A stretch of DNA of 64,000 nucleotides, from positions 39,638 to 103,637 of the forward strand of contig NZ_BCVI01000052.1 of assembly GCF_001591665.1 (NCBI RefSeq). The letters are read 5' to 3'. Positions 9,405-17,483 of the stretch are shown piece after piece; position 1 is the stretch's first letter, and every line of letters begins with the position of its first letter. The translations under genes were made by a program, and so were the position numbers. The notes beneath the pieces are model-generated. The model was not told where the DNA came from. It saw only the letters and a program-made list of their open reading frames with translations, and did not search any database. Origin of the DNA: Neobacillus soli NBRC 102451. Its GTDB lineage: Bacteria > Bacillota > Bacilli > Bacillales > Cytobacillaceae.

Positions 9405-9722
9405 AGATGGCCCAGTGACTCGTTTTCAAGCCACTGGAGGCTTCGCTAGATCAGAGGTTTGGCGTCAAATGATGTCTAATACTTTTGAATCAGAAGTAGT
9501 CGTTCCAGAAAGCTATGAGGGTTCGTGACTAGGTGCTAGTATTTTAAATCTATATGCAATAGGAAAAATTGATTTCTTTGATGTAGCTTCGGAAATGATT
9601 GGCTGCACCCATAAACATACACCTAAAGAAGCCGCAGCAATGGAATATAGACAATTTGTGCCAATCTTTATTAACTTATTAAGAGTATTAGATGAAGATA
9701 TACTATGCTTCACACGTAAAAT
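9405..9722 (+). pseudogene. 3' remnant of gluconokinase (FGGY family)
   Basis: Directly after the Trk remnant, one frame reads PVTRFQATGGFARSEVWRQM, then SNTFESEVVVPESYEGS, a TGA stop, LGASILNLYAIGKIDFFDV, TPKEAAAMEYRQFVPIFINL and a final helix. This is the C-terminal ATP-binding half of GntK-type FGGY kinases; the GGFARS...WRQM pattern is diagnostic. TGA replaces the Cys or Ser expected before LGA. The N-terminal two thirds are missing, so no active kinase can be made. Confidence 0.75.
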
Positions 9723-9860
9723 GATGCTGGGTTCTGGATGTTTAAAGAGTATTTCGGTTTAAGACTGAAAGAAACATTCTCAACATGGACATTACTTGAG
9801 ACAATTATTTCGGTTTCAGGTTTAGCGTTTGTTCTATTACAAAGTTTATTCGTTTAAGTA
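9723..9860 (+). pseudogene. 3' remnant of gluconate permease (GntP family)
   Basis: In a new frame the sequence reads [20 protein letters not shown], then [19 protein letters not shown], ending with TAA at 9858-9860. This matches the last two segments of GntP-type gluconate:H+ symporters, where FWMFKEYF and ETIISVxG are typical. In Bacillus gnt operons gntP follows gntK, so this and the previous remnant are the collapsed ends of a gntK-gntP pair with everything between deleted. Confidence 0.7.
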
Positions 9861-9936
9861 AACACGATAAAATTACGATAATTTAAAAAATTTGCCTCCG
9901 TTAGAGCAACAAAGACAACCATGTGTCCTAAAGAAA

Positions 9937-9972
9937 AGAAACCGGCAAAGCCAAACAGGCTTTGCCGGTTTT
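9937..9972. terminator. Rho-independent terminator, usable on both strands
   Basis: AAACCGGCAAAGCC and GGCTTTGCCGGTTT form a perfect 14-bp stem with an AAACA loop and T/A-rich flanks on both sides. On the plus strand it probably ended the former gnt transcript; on the minus strand it ends the gene at 9978-10460. Confidence 0.85.
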
Positions 9973-9977
9973 ATTGT

Positions 9978-10460
9978 TTACGGCTCCAAATCTTTCTTTT
10001 CGTACTGAATCGGATCCGGGATTTCCCCATTTTCAGATAACTCCTTATTTGTTTGCAGTGATTCCATTTCCTTCCCGAGTTTCTCCATTTCCTTTTCATT
10101 CCGAACCATCGAACTATTATAATGATTTTGGTTGGAAAGAGGTTTCGTTCCATTCCCAACTATGTTTCTCAAATAATCGGCAATTTCAAATAGTTTACTT
10201 TCTACGGCTTCCCTAACAGGTTGCGGAATTCTCTTTTCCCCATATAGAGAGGGTTCCCCAAGTTTCGCCTGATTTGGCTCGTTTGAATTTTGATTAACAG
10301 GAATTTCCAACCAATAAGTGGATTCAGTGGAAGAATCCCGCAATGCTACTCTGTACCTTATTGATTTACCAAAACCAATTTTTGAAAATCCCTGATTTGT
10401 CAAAATCGAGTCTATCCTAGAAAATGGTCTTTCTTCAAATGCGAGAGCGTTCACCTTCAT
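9978..10460 (-). CDS. hypothetical protein, 160 aa
   Basis: The ATG at 10460 follows AAGGAGATGAGG. The product has no signal peptide or membrane span. Residues 1-55 look like a compact beta-rich domain (SKIGFGKSIRYRVALRDSS, STYWLEIPV). The middle has VREAVESKLFEIADYLRNIV, and the C-terminal 60 residues are low-complexity, Glu/Lys/Asn-rich and probably coiled or disordered. I do not recognise the family. It ends at the strong hairpin just downstream and is followed (upstream on its strand) by a SigB-type DUF1328 gene, but I see no SigB promoter of its own. Confidence 0.65.
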   Translation of the reverse strand: MKVNALAFEERPFSRIDSILTNQGFSKIGFGKSIRYRVALRDSSTESTYWLEIPVNQNSNEPNQAKLGEPSLYGEKRIPQPVREAVESKLFEIADYLRNIVGNGTKPLSNQNHYNSSMVRNEKEMEKLGKEMESLQTNKELSENGEIPDPIQYEKKDLEP

Positions 10461-10538
10461 TATTTCCTCATCTCCTTCATTTTTGAAAAAAATATCGGGG
10501 CTTAAGGGTCAGATTAATTGTCCGCAAATCTATGAGGC

Positions 10539-10703
10539 TTAATGGCTGCTTCGTTTGTTAAAGAACAGTGATACAATGAACAAAATCAAAAAGACAACGA
10601 ACAAGATTTTCGCAATACCAACCGCAGCAGATACAATTCCAAAGAAACCAAAGACACCAGCAATAAGGGCAATGAGAAGAAATAGAATAGCCCATTTTAA
10701 CAT
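10539..10703 (-). CDS. DUF1328 family small membrane protein (YtjA-like)
   Basis: This 54-codon gene begins [20 protein letters not shown] and continues with a second hydrophobic segment ([19 protein letters not shown]) and a basic tail KRSSH. Two spans with a Gly-rich turn are typical of DUF1328/YtjA, a small stress-linked membrane family. GGCAGGTG precedes the ATG. A SigB-type promoter lies 55 bp upstream at 10758-10783, so general-stress induction is likely. Function is unknown; localisation in the cytoplasmic membrane is clear from the sequence. Confidence 0.85.
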   Translation of the reverse strand: MLKWAILFLLIALIAGVFGFFGIVSAAVGIAKILFVVFLILFIVSLFFNKRSSH

Positions 10704-10757
10704 CTGTAACACCTGCCTTTTAGATTAGTTTGTATGGCTATTTGTTCTGTTTAGGAT

Positions 10758-10783
10758 TTACCCTGTTTGTTTACGAGTGAAAC
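10758..10783 (-). promoter_or_regulatory. SigB-type promoter for the DUF1328 gene
   Basis: Read on the minus strand: GTTTCA, 14 nt, GGGTAA. The B. subtilis SigB consensus is GTTTAA, 12-15 nt, GGGTAT. Both boxes and the spacing match the divergent dps promoter exactly, which supports the call. Confidence 0.78.
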
Positions 10784-10823
10784 ATACATCTATGAAAAAG
10801 GGAGCCAAACAATTAATTAAAAG

Positions 10824-10849
10824 GTTTCAACTAGCTAGCTAAAGGGTAA
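10824..10849 (+). promoter_or_regulatory. SigB-type promoter for dps
   Basis: GTTTCA at 10824-10829, 14 nt, GGGTAA at 10844-10849, about 46 bp before the dps ATG. B. subtilis dps is a known SigB-regulon gene, so the match is expected. I see no obvious PerR box here. Confidence 0.8.
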
Positions 10850-10895
10850 AAAACATAGTAATCAACACTAGTTCTATAAATGGAGGTATGAAAAA

Positions 10896-11354
10896 ATGGC
10901 AAAAACAAAAGAAAAAGCAGTTCCTGTAACAGAGACTCTTAACAAACAAGTGGCTAATTTCTCGGTTCTATACATGAAACTGCATCACTATCACTGGTAT
11001 GTAAAAGGGGAGAATTTTTTCACCTTGCATCCTAAATTTGAAGAAATGTATACTGAAGCCGCTTTAAATTTAGATACAATTGCGGAAAGAATGCTGTCAC
11101 TGCTCACTTTACCAACTGCAACGCTAACAGAGCACTTAAAGATTGCTTCTATTAAAGAAGCCGACGGTGAAGAAACGGCGGAGCAGATGGTCAAGTCACT
11201 GGCTGATGATTTTGACTCAATCTGCACAGAGCTTACGGAGGGAATTTCTATAGCTGAGGATCAGGATGATCAGCCAACCGCTGATATGTTCATTGCTATC
11301 CGTTCTTCCTTAGAAAAACATAGATGGATGCTTGAGGCTTATCTAGGGGAATAA
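10896..11354 (+). CDS. dps: Dps-family DNA-protecting ferritin
   Basis: The 152-residue product matches Dps mini-ferritins in length. The ferroxidase-centre signature is visible: LHHYHWYVKGENFFTLHPKF (His and His/Asp ligands) and NLDTIAERM. Dps forms a 12-subunit shell that oxidises and stores Fe(II) with H2O2 and, in many species, binds DNA. The lysine-rich N-terminus (MAKTKEKA) could aid DNA contact. A good GGAGGT site lies before the ATG. The SigB-type promoter points to stationary-phase and general-stress expression. It ends before a shared terminator. Confidence 0.92.
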   Translation: MAKTKEKAVPVTETLNKQVANFSVLYMKLHHYHWYVKGENFFTLHPKFEEMYTEAALNLDTIAERMLSLLTLPTATLTEHLKIASIKEADGEETAEQMVKSLADDFDSICTELTEGISIAEDQDDQPTADMFIAIRSSLEKHRWMLEAYLGE

Positions 11355-11438
11355 AAATGGAATTTCCGTTGGGTGGGCATTCTTTTAGGAGAATGGTCAA
11401 ACTCTAGATATTTTGATGCCTAGCATGGTAATTATTAC

Positions 11439-11475
11439 AAAAAGGGACACCTTTCCACAAGGTGTCCTTTTTCAT
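11439..11475. terminator. shared terminator between dps and the symporter gene
   Basis: AAAGGGACACC and GGTGTCCTTT form a stem around TTTCCACAA. Runs of A upstream and T downstream let it work for both convergent genes. Confidence 0.85.
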
Positions 11476-11479
11476 GATA

Positions 11480-12727
11480 TTAGGCTGCCTTTTCCTCCAA
11501 AGAGTCTTCAAGCTGATAGCCTTCCCATTTTGTAATAACAATAGCTGCCAACGAATTGCCGACAATGTTTACACAAGTACGTGCCATGTCAAGAATCCGG
11601 TCAATCCCAGCTATAAATGCTAGTCCTTCTACAGGAATCCCGACACTTCCTAATGTCGCAAGAAGCACTACAAAGGATACGCCAGGAACGCCGGCAATTC
11701 CTTTTGAGGTTAGCATCAAGACGAGAACTAAGGTGATTTGATGCCCAATACTTAAATGAATTCCATACATTTGCGCAATGAACAATGCCGCAATCGCTTG
11801 GTATAAGGTCGACCCGTCAAGATTAAAGGAATACCCCGTTGGAATGACAAAGGATGTTATCGATTTCGGACAGCCAAGCCTCTCCATTTTTTCCATTATT
11901 TTTGGAAGGACGGTCTCTGAACTTGCGGTTGTATAACCTAAAATTAATTCGTCTTTCAAGTAACGTATGAGCTTAAAAATATTAAACCCGACAATTTTCG
12001 CCGTTAATCCAAGAACGACTAAAATGAAGAAAATCATCGATCCGTATACAACAAGAACTAGTTTCCCGAGCGGAATCAACGAGGTAATCCCAAATTTCGA
12101 TACGGTTACGCCAATTAAAGCAAAAACACCAAATGGTGCAAGCTTCATGATTTGGTTTGTGACATAGAACATCGCATCGGCCGTTCCTCTAAAGAAATTG
12201 AGAATCGGCAGTCCTTTCTCACCAATTGCCGCCACACCTAATCCAAACATAATGGAAAAGAAAATAATAGCTAACATATCGCCATTCGCCAATGACTGAA
12301 TGATATTGGTAGGAACAATATTTACAACAGTGTCAATCATCGAATGTGACTCTGTTTGTTCCGCAGTATGGACGTAACTATTTATATCCGTTTTTGTCAG
12401 TTTGGATCGATCTACACCGGCACCTGGCTGAAACACATTCCCGGCAAGAAGCCCAACAATGATGGCGACTGTGGTAATGATTTCAAAATAAAGCAGTGTT
12501 TTACCGCCTAGCTTTCCCAATGACTTCATATCACCGACCCCAGCAACTCCGACAATAAGGCTGGAAATTACGATTGGAACAACAATCATTTTTATTAATC
12601 GAATGAAGATATCTCCAATTGGCTGGAGGTAACTTGCCACATGTGGATTGCCATAAAAAACTGCACCGACAATAATACCGAGAGCAAGTCCAATAAAAAT
12701 CTGCCATGCTAAACTAATCTTCTTCAT
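11480..12727 (-). CDS. dicarboxylate/glutamate:cation symporter (DAACS family, GltP/GltT/DctA-like)
   Basis: The 415-residue product has eight hydrophobic segments plus re-entrant loops of the excitatory-amino-acid-transporter fold. Motifs include LIKMIVVPIVISSLIVGVAG, the serine-rich TTASSETVLPKIME hairpin, GYSFNLDGSTLYQ (TM7 NxDG) and GIAGVPGVSFV (HP2). It imports glutamate, aspartate or C4-dicarboxylates with H+ or Na+. I cannot distinguish glutamate from dicarboxylate specificity by eye. The ATG follows AAGGGGAAATGTAG. It is monocistronic. The 374-bp gap upstream of it, shared with the 3' end of fabF, contains only a fabF terminator. Confidence 0.92.
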   Translation of the reverse strand: MKKISLAWQIFIGLALGIIVGAVFYGNPHVASYLQPIGDIFIRLIKMIVVPIVISSLIVGVAGVGDMKSLGKLGGKTLLYFEIITTVAIIVGLLAGNVFQPGAGVDRSKLTKTDINSYVHTAEQTESHSMIDTVVNIVPTNIIQSLANGDMLAIIFFSIMFGLGVAAIGEKGLPILNFFRGTADAMFYVTNQIMKLAPFGVFALIGVTVSKFGITSLIPLGKLVLVVYGSMIFFILVVLGLTAKIVGFNIFKLIRYLKDELILGYTTASSETVLPKIMEKMERLGCPKSITSFVIPTGYSFNLDGSTLYQAIAALFIAQMYGIHLSIGHQITLVLVLMLTSKGIAGVPGVSFVVLLATLGSVGIPVEGLAFIAGIDRILDMARTCVNIVGNSLAAIVITKWEGYQLEDSLEEKAA

Positions 12728-13039
12728 CTACATTTCCCCTTTTCATATCTATAAAAAATTGATTAAAACAAATAATTGATTTTGATACCTCAATCTTTCT
12801 TTGTCAAATAGAAAAGACTTCCCTTTTAATAAAGATTATCTTTATTAAGATTCACTATTTTCAAAATAAAATGCTAGTGGAAAGTACTTCTATTTCCATT
12901 TGTGCAATTTCGAAAAACCAAGCATGGAAAGACTTAAACCCCATTTAATCAACCGTTTGAGTAGTTAACTTTATTATTTTAGAATAACATGTTTGACCAA
13001 AAAGGAAAACAGCAAATTTAAATCGAGGAAAACAATCAA

Positions 13040-13070
13040 AAGGAGCGCCCCCAATCTGGATGCGCTCCCT
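13040..13070 (-). terminator. probable terminator of fabF
   Basis: GGAGCGC and GCGCTCC pair around a 13-nt loop; on the minus strand the stem is followed by TTTTGATTG. It lies about 30 bp after the fabF stop. Otherwise I see nothing coding in the gap 12728-13101. Confidence 0.6.
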
Positions 13071-13090
13071 TCTTTCTAGCTATCAAATAT

Positions 13091-13129
13091 TCGACAAAAT
13101 CCTACAAACTTCGGGTGGTGCCAGGCACC
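13091..13129 (-). repeat. 39-bp dispersed repeat, copy A, containing GGTGCCAGGCACC
   Basis: These 39 bases recur without change at 31642-31680, in the same orientation and also at the 3' end of a minus-strand gene. The core GTGCC-A-GGCAC is an 11-bp interrupted palindrome. In this copy the repeat contains the fabF stop codon and encodes its last residues. Confidence 0.85.
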
Positions 13130-14352
13130 TTTAAGACGATTACTGCGTTGTGGCCACCAAAGCCGAAGGAATTGGATAGGCCAATTTTCAGGTCGGTTTG
13201 ACGGGCGACATTTGGAACATAATCCAAATCGCAGAATGGGTCAGCTTGTTCTTGGTTAATTGTTGGGGGAATGATCCCCTCCTGGAGGCTTTTGACTAAT
13301 GCGATTGCCTCCACTCCACCCGCAGCCCCTAATAAATGACCGGTCATAGATTTGTTGGCGGTAATTGGAACCTTGAATGCGTCTGTTCCAAATAGCCTTT
13401 TAATGGCTTGCATTTCTGAACGGTCTCCGATTTCCGTACTTGTTGCATGTGCGCTAATTACATCCACTTCATTCGTTGAAATGTCTGCATCACGTAAAGC
13501 AGATTTCATTGCAAGATAAGCCCCTTTACCCTCAGGATGGGATGAGACCATATGATATGCATCTGAACTGGCACCATAGCCAATGACCTCGGCAAGGATT
13601 GGTGCATTTCTACGTAAGGCATGGGACAACGATTCGAGAATGAGGATACCAGCACCTTCCGCCATAACAAATCCATCCCGCCCCGCATCAAACGGCCGGC
13701 TTGCTGCGGAAGGGTCATCGTTCCTCGTTGATAAAGCGGTAGCATTCTCAAAACTAGCCATAGAAATCTCCGAGATAGACGATTCGGCGCCCCCGGCAAA
13801 CATGACATCCGCACCACCATAACGAATCAGCCTGAATGCCTCTCCGATGGCCGTATTACCGATGGAACAGGCCGTGACTGGTGACATGCTAGGCCCCATT
13901 GCCTGATATTTTATGCTGATTTGCGCTGCTGCCATATTCGAGATGATCGCCGGAACCAACAAAGGACTTACTTTTCTTGGGCCCCTTGCACGGAACGTAT
14001 CAATATTATGGATGAGTGTTTCAATACCACCAATTCCTGAACCAACATATACCCCAAGACGTTCCGGGTCAACTGTCTCAGGTGTTAACTTAGCCTGTTC
14101 CCACGCCTGCTCGGCAGCAGCTATAGCAAAATGGCAAAAAGGGTCTAATCGTTTGGCCTCCTTACGGCCTAAAATGTCTTCAGCGTTAAAATCTTTCACA
14201 AGCGCGGCAATTTTTGTCTTATGAAGAGTTGTATCAAATTTATCAATGGCCGTGACGCCCGACTTCCCCGCCTTTAAATTCCTCCAGAACGATTCCACTT
14301 CATTGCCAAGCGGTGAAATAACGCCCATTCCTGTAATGACTACTCTTTCCAT
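13102..14352 (-). CDS. fabF: beta-ketoacyl-ACP synthase II (FabF) paralogue
   Basis: The 416-residue product has the KAS II fold with active-site Cys in VTACSIGNTAIG (near residue 163), His in SAHATSTEIGD (near 303; usually NAHGTST) and His in MTGHLLGAAGG (near 340). It condenses malonyl-ACP with acyl-ACP in fatty-acid elongation. The altered motif surroundings and the isolated locus (no fabH beside it) suggest a second, specialised copy. The C-terminus is odd: after the normal NSFGFGGHNAVIVLK the last residues VPGTTRSL are encoded by the dispersed repeat. The divergent XRE gene 107 bp away could regulate it. Confidence 0.9.
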   Translation of the reverse strand: MERVVITGMGVISPLGNEVESFWRNLKAGKSGVTAIDKFDTTLHKTKIAALVKDFNAEDILGRKEAKRLDPFCHFAIAAAEQAWEQAKLTPETVDPERLGVYVGSGIGGIETLIHNIDTFRARGPRKVSPLLVPAIISNMAAAQISIKYQAMGPSMSPVTACSIGNTAIGEAFRLIRYGGADVMFAGGAESSISEISMASFENATALSTRNDDPSAASRPFDAGRDGFVMAEGAGILILESLSHALRRNAPILAEVIGYGASSDAYHMVSSHPEGKGAYLAMKSALRDADISTNEVDVISAHATSTEIGDRSEMQAIKRLFGTDAFKVPITANKSMTGHLLGAAGGVEAIALVKSLQEGIIPPTINQEQADPFCDLDYVPNVARQTDLKIGLSNSFGFGGHNAVIVLKVPGTTRSL

Positions 14353-14406
14353 GTTCTCTTCCCCCTATAGCTTGTTATCCATATTTTCACTTAGAAGTTA
14401 TCCTAT

Positions 14407-14417
14407 TACAAGTTGTA
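14407..14417. promoter_or_regulatory. candidate operator between fabF and the XRE regulator
   Basis: TACAAGTTGTA is a perfect 11-bp interrupted palindrome in the 107-bp divergent gap, next to TATACT/TATAAA promoter-like sequence. It could be the autoregulatory site of the XRE protein. No second copy was seen. Confidence 0.4.
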
Positions 14418-14459
14418 GGTTATACTAGTATAAATACTACCATGATGGAGGGGTTGAAC

Positions 14460-15305
14460 TTGAATCAAAATATAAGACTGGATGCTCTTTCCGATTTTTT
14501 AAAAACCAAGCGGTCAAAAATTAGGCCAGAGTCTGTTGGCTTACCCGCGGGAAGTCGCAGAAGAACTTCGGGCCTCCGCAGAGAGGAAGTAGCTCAGTTA
14601 ACAGGAGTCAGCACCACTTGGTATACCTGGTTAGAACAAGGACGGGATATAAAAGTTTCGACGGTTGTTTTGGATGCTATCGCATCTGCCCTACAATTGA
14701 GCAATGATGAACGAAAATATTTATACGATTTAGCTTTAGATGCCCATGCGAATTCTCCAAAAAAAGATGAGCTGCAACCAAAAATTAGTAGTTCTTTAGA
14801 AAAAATTCTAAAGGAATTAAAGCATTGCCCAACCGTAGTGACCGACCGATACTGTCAGATTGTTAGTTGGAATCAGGCAGCGACCTGTGTCTTTTTAGAT
14901 TTTGAACAACTGCAGGGTGAAGAGAGAAACTTAATTCGCTTAGTCTTTGCGAGGAAAGAGCTGCGGTCACTAGCAGCCAATTGGGAGCATTTTGTAAAAG
15001 GATTTCTAGCTATTTTCCGTGTCTATTATGGGCAATATGTCGGGGACGTGTGGTATAAACAATTTATTGAAGAAATGAGTGACACTTATCCCGAATTTCA
15101 GTCCTTATGGCTTGAAAGTCAAGTAAACACGGCCCCTGTTGTGCAAATTGAAATCAGGCACGCGAAGGCGGGGAAAATGCTGTTTAATTTAACCTCTCTT
15201 CAGGTCCAGGGTGATACGGATTTAAGATGCAGCATCTATACCCCATTAGAGAATTCCTCGACAGAAGAAAAGTTAATAAGATTGATGAAAAAAAGTGCGA
15301 TTTAA
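14460..15305 (+). CDS. XRE-family regulator with MmyB-like ligand-binding domain
   Basis: The start is taken as TTG 14460 because GGAGGGG sits 6 nt before it; an ATG at 14442 would leave no ribosome site. The product has 281 residues. An N-terminal Cro/CI helix-turn-helix spans about residues 25-80 (TSGLRREEVAQLTGVSTTWY, TWLEQGRDIKVS). A C-terminal MmyB-like domain (from about residue 115: CPTVVTDRYCQIVSWNQAA) is thought to bind fatty-acid-like ligands. With fabF divergent beside it, control of that gene by a lipid signal is a reasonable inference. Confidence 0.85.
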   Translation: MNQNIRLDALSDFLKTKRSKIRPESVGLPAGSRRRTSGLRREEVAQLTGVSTTWYTWLEQGRDIKVSTVVLDAIASALQLSNDERKYLYDLALDAHANSPKKDELQPKISSSLEKILKELKHCPTVVTDRYCQIVSWNQAATCVFLDFEQLQGEERNLIRLVFARKELRSLAANWEHFVKGFLAIFRVYYGQYVGDVWYKQFIEEMSDTYPEFQSLWLESQVNTAPVVQIEIRHAKAGKMLFNLTSLQVQGDTDLRCSIYTPLENSSTEEKLIRLMKKSAI

Positions 15306-15354
15306 AAAGCAGCAGCGGCGGGTCCACCACCGCTCTCTCTAGTACGCCCTATCC

Positions 15355-15882
15355 CTATTTTTTAAGTGTCCGCTCACCTTGTTTTTCATACAAGTAAAAA
15401 ATATAATCGGTCGACGGACCTGGATAACCTAATTGACGCAACATGGCTGTAATATTTCCCCTATGATAGGTGCCGTGATTGACGACATGCTGCACTAATT
15501 CAGAAAGGCGGGTATCCAATTTGCCAAACATCGGATGTCTAAGTGTCTTATTGGCATCCAAATCCTCTTGGCTGCTTAGAAAATTAATATATTCCTTCGA
15601 AAATTCTAGGTACTCTTTTTCCATTTCTTCAAGAGTTTTATTTTCCATAACCTCAGAATACTTTCCAACCAACTGCTGAATTTCTTCATAATTTTTGTCT
15701 GACATCGCATACAACCAAACTATATCTGTATTAAAAAGATGTATAACGACCTGTTCCAAACTCGAAAAAACACTCTTTACTTCCTGTCGATATACTTCGC
15801 TAGGCAATTCTTTTAAATGGTTAAAAACCCGCTCATTCGCCCAAACATGGTAATCATACAAACGCAGCGAATCATTTTTCAT
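15355..15882 (-). CDS. DinB family protein
   Basis: The start at 15882 (MKNDSLRLYDYHVWANERVF) follows AGAGGTG; the longer frame reading has no site. The 175-residue protein shows the DinB/YfiT four-helix layout: DYHVWANERVFNHL, a metal-ligand His in VVIHLFNTD, and HVVNHGTYHRGNITAML with the other two His ligands. DinB proteins are metal-dependent; some are thiol transferases (bacillithiol, mycothiol) and many are uncharacterised and damage-induced. The substrate is unknown. It is monocistronic. Confidence 0.88.
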   Translation of the reverse strand: MKNDSLRLYDYHVWANERVFNHLKELPSEVYRQEVKSVFSSLEQVVIHLFNTDIVWLYAMSDKNYEEIQQLVGKYSEVMENKTLEEMEKEYLEFSKEYINFLSSQEDLDANKTLRHPMFGKLDTRLSELVQHVVNHGTYHRGNITAMLRQLGYPGPSTDYIFYLYEKQGERTLKK

Positions 15883-16113
15883 TACTAAGCACCTCTTTTT
15901 ATTATGGTTTATTGAAAAAGGAACTTCTTTCAGCAATAAGTACGTTTTCAAACAACTTAAGCCCAGCATATTGCTGGGCTCTATTCATTACAACCCAAGG
16001 GGGGGTTATAAATGTTAGTCGTTTTTATGGCCCAAATAGTTTCATTTTTATTCAAAATAAGCAAAACTAGTTGCAAGAAAAGGTTGAATACATTATCCTA
16101 AACATGCATAGAA

Positions 16114-16131
16114 ATTCTATATATATAGAAT
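16114..16131. promoter_or_regulatory. perfect 18-bp palindrome before the Nudix gene
   Basis: ATTCTATATATATAGAAT is a perfect palindrome ending 24 bp before the Nudix ATG. It could be a repressor operator overlapping the promoter. It might also be only AT-rich promoter sequence, and no second copy was noticed. Confidence 0.4.
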
Positions 16132-16155
16132 ACTTATATATAAGGAGAACTTATA

Positions 16156-16788
16156 ATGGAAAATGAGCAAATAAAAGTTTTTGATAGCAAGCGGAATCCT
16201 ATTGGGGTTGCTACAAGAGAAGAAGTGCATCGATTAGGTCTTTGGCACGAATCCTTCCATTGCTGGTTTGTTTGCCGTGAAGAGGAAACCGATTATTTAT
16301 ATCTTCAACTTCGCTGTGAACTAAAAAAAGACCATCCGAATCTGTTCGATATTACCTCTGCAGGACACTTATTAGCTCATGAATCTGCAGAGGATGGCAT
16401 TAGAGAGATCAAAGAAGAATTAGGAATTGATGTTACTTTTTCAGAGCTTATACCATTAGGAATCATCAATTATTGTGTAAACCATGAGGACTTAATTGAT
16501 AATGAACTAGCACATACATTTTTATATAAAAAGAATCTGGCTTTTGATGAATTCACCTTACAAAAAGAAGAAGTTTCAGGTGTTATCAAAGTGAAGTTTA
16601 CTGATTTTATTGACCTGTGGACAGGAGCTAAACAAAACGTACACATAAAAGGATTTGAGATAGATCCTAATGGGAAAACATTAGATATTGATAGAATGGT
16701 TGGGACAAATTCCTTTGTCCCGCATGGGCTTTCATATTATGAAACGATTATTCAATTGATACAAGAAAAACTAAATGACCGACGCTAA
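16156..16788 (+). CDS. Nudix hydrolase (IPP-isomerase-like subgroup)
   Basis: The 210-residue protein has the Nudix box from GHLLAHESAEDGI through REIKEELGI (about residues 74-96). The gap between the first Glu and REIKEE is one residue shorter than the usual x7, which I believe occurs in this Bacillus subgroup. N-terminal EQIKVFDSKRNPIGVATREE and SFHCWFV match the YfcD/IPP-isomerase-like layout. It hydrolyses a nucleoside-diphosphate-linked compound; the substrate is unknown. AAGGAGAAC precedes the ATG, and a strong terminator follows. Confidence 0.88.
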   Translation: MENEQIKVFDSKRNPIGVATREEVHRLGLWHESFHCWFVCREEETDYLYLQLRCELKKDHPNLFDITSAGHLLAHESAEDGIREIKEELGIDVTFSELIPLGIINYCVNHEDLIDNELAHTFLYKKNLAFDEFTLQKEEVSGVIKVKFTDFIDLWTGAKQNVHIKGFEIDPNGKTLDIDRMVGTNSFVPHGLSYYETIIQLIQEKLNDRR

Positions 16789-16809
16789 CCCGTATTGCGT
16801 TGATTCAAA

Positions 16810-16846
16810 AAGGCGAACAGTACCTTACACTGTTCGCCTTATTTTT
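16810..16846 (+). terminator. Rho-independent terminator of the Nudix gene
   Basis: AAGGCGAACAGT and ACTGTTCGCCTT form a perfect 12-bp stem with a 7-nt loop, followed by ATTTTT. Confidence 0.88.
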
Positions 16847-17013
16847 GGGTTCGCAAATAAATGAGGCGTTTCGCAAACAAACGGCTATTAGTAAGATTTA
16901 GGGTTAAATAGGGAGCCACAAAGGGAATGTTGACTCCAAAAGATACAAACGACCAATATCCTCCAACTTTTCATTATGTTTCACATGTGTCACACCCCAG
17001 CCCCTTTAATTCG

Positions 17014-17427
17014 TTAACCTTCTTTCCTTCCCAACTTCAGCCACTTCATTGAGTGTTTCACTAAGTACATCGAAATCCAAAATAACAGTAACGCATCAAT
17101 CGTGTGCAGTGCCCGGAATGAACCGGAAAACGTTCGAATTGTCATGTGCTGCAAGGATGTTAGGACAAATAGACCTAAAGGCAGCCAGCGGAGCCCTCCA
17201 TGAATTCGTCCGAAAAACGATAGCAAAAACATTAGTATGGCACCAAACTCAAAATAATTCGCGAATACGCGATGCATCTGCCAATTATCGGAATCTACAA
17301 ATAATCCCATTCCCGCAAAAAATACTTGCAGTATGATACATACAAGGTAACCCGCTGCAAGTAATCCATATATAAACCTTCCAGTGCGCACGCCTGAAGA
17401 TATTATCTCTTCTTCACTATTTTTCAT
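17014..17427 (-). CDS. DUF6220-like four-helix membrane protein
   Basis: The start at 17427 (MKNSEEEIISSG) follows AAGGGGCGCAAT. The 137-residue product has four hydrophobic segments (YGLLAAGYLVCIILQVFFAG, GAILMFLLSFFG, LPLGLFVLTSL, IDALLLFWISMYLV) with HRVFANYFEFG between the first two. This matches the DUF6220 pattern as I know it. It follows the 17484-18005 membrane gene by 56 bp, so they likely share a transcript and the response-regulator-type repeats upstream. Function is unknown. Confidence 0.7.
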   Translation of the reverse strand: MKNSEEEIISSGVRTGRFIYGLLAAGYLVCIILQVFFAGMGLFVDSDNWQMHRVFANYFEFGAILMFLLSFFGRIHGGLRWLPLGLFVLTSLQHMTIRTFSGSFRALHTIDALLLFWISMYLVKHSMKWLKLGRKEG

Positions 17428-17483
17428 ATTGCGCCCCTTATCCTTACCTATTTTGTTAATCACATTTTCTCTCCCCTTCATTT

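Noticed and set aside
13506..13820. 104-codon minus-strand frame within fabF
   Set aside because: It is out of frame inside the well-supported fabF gene.
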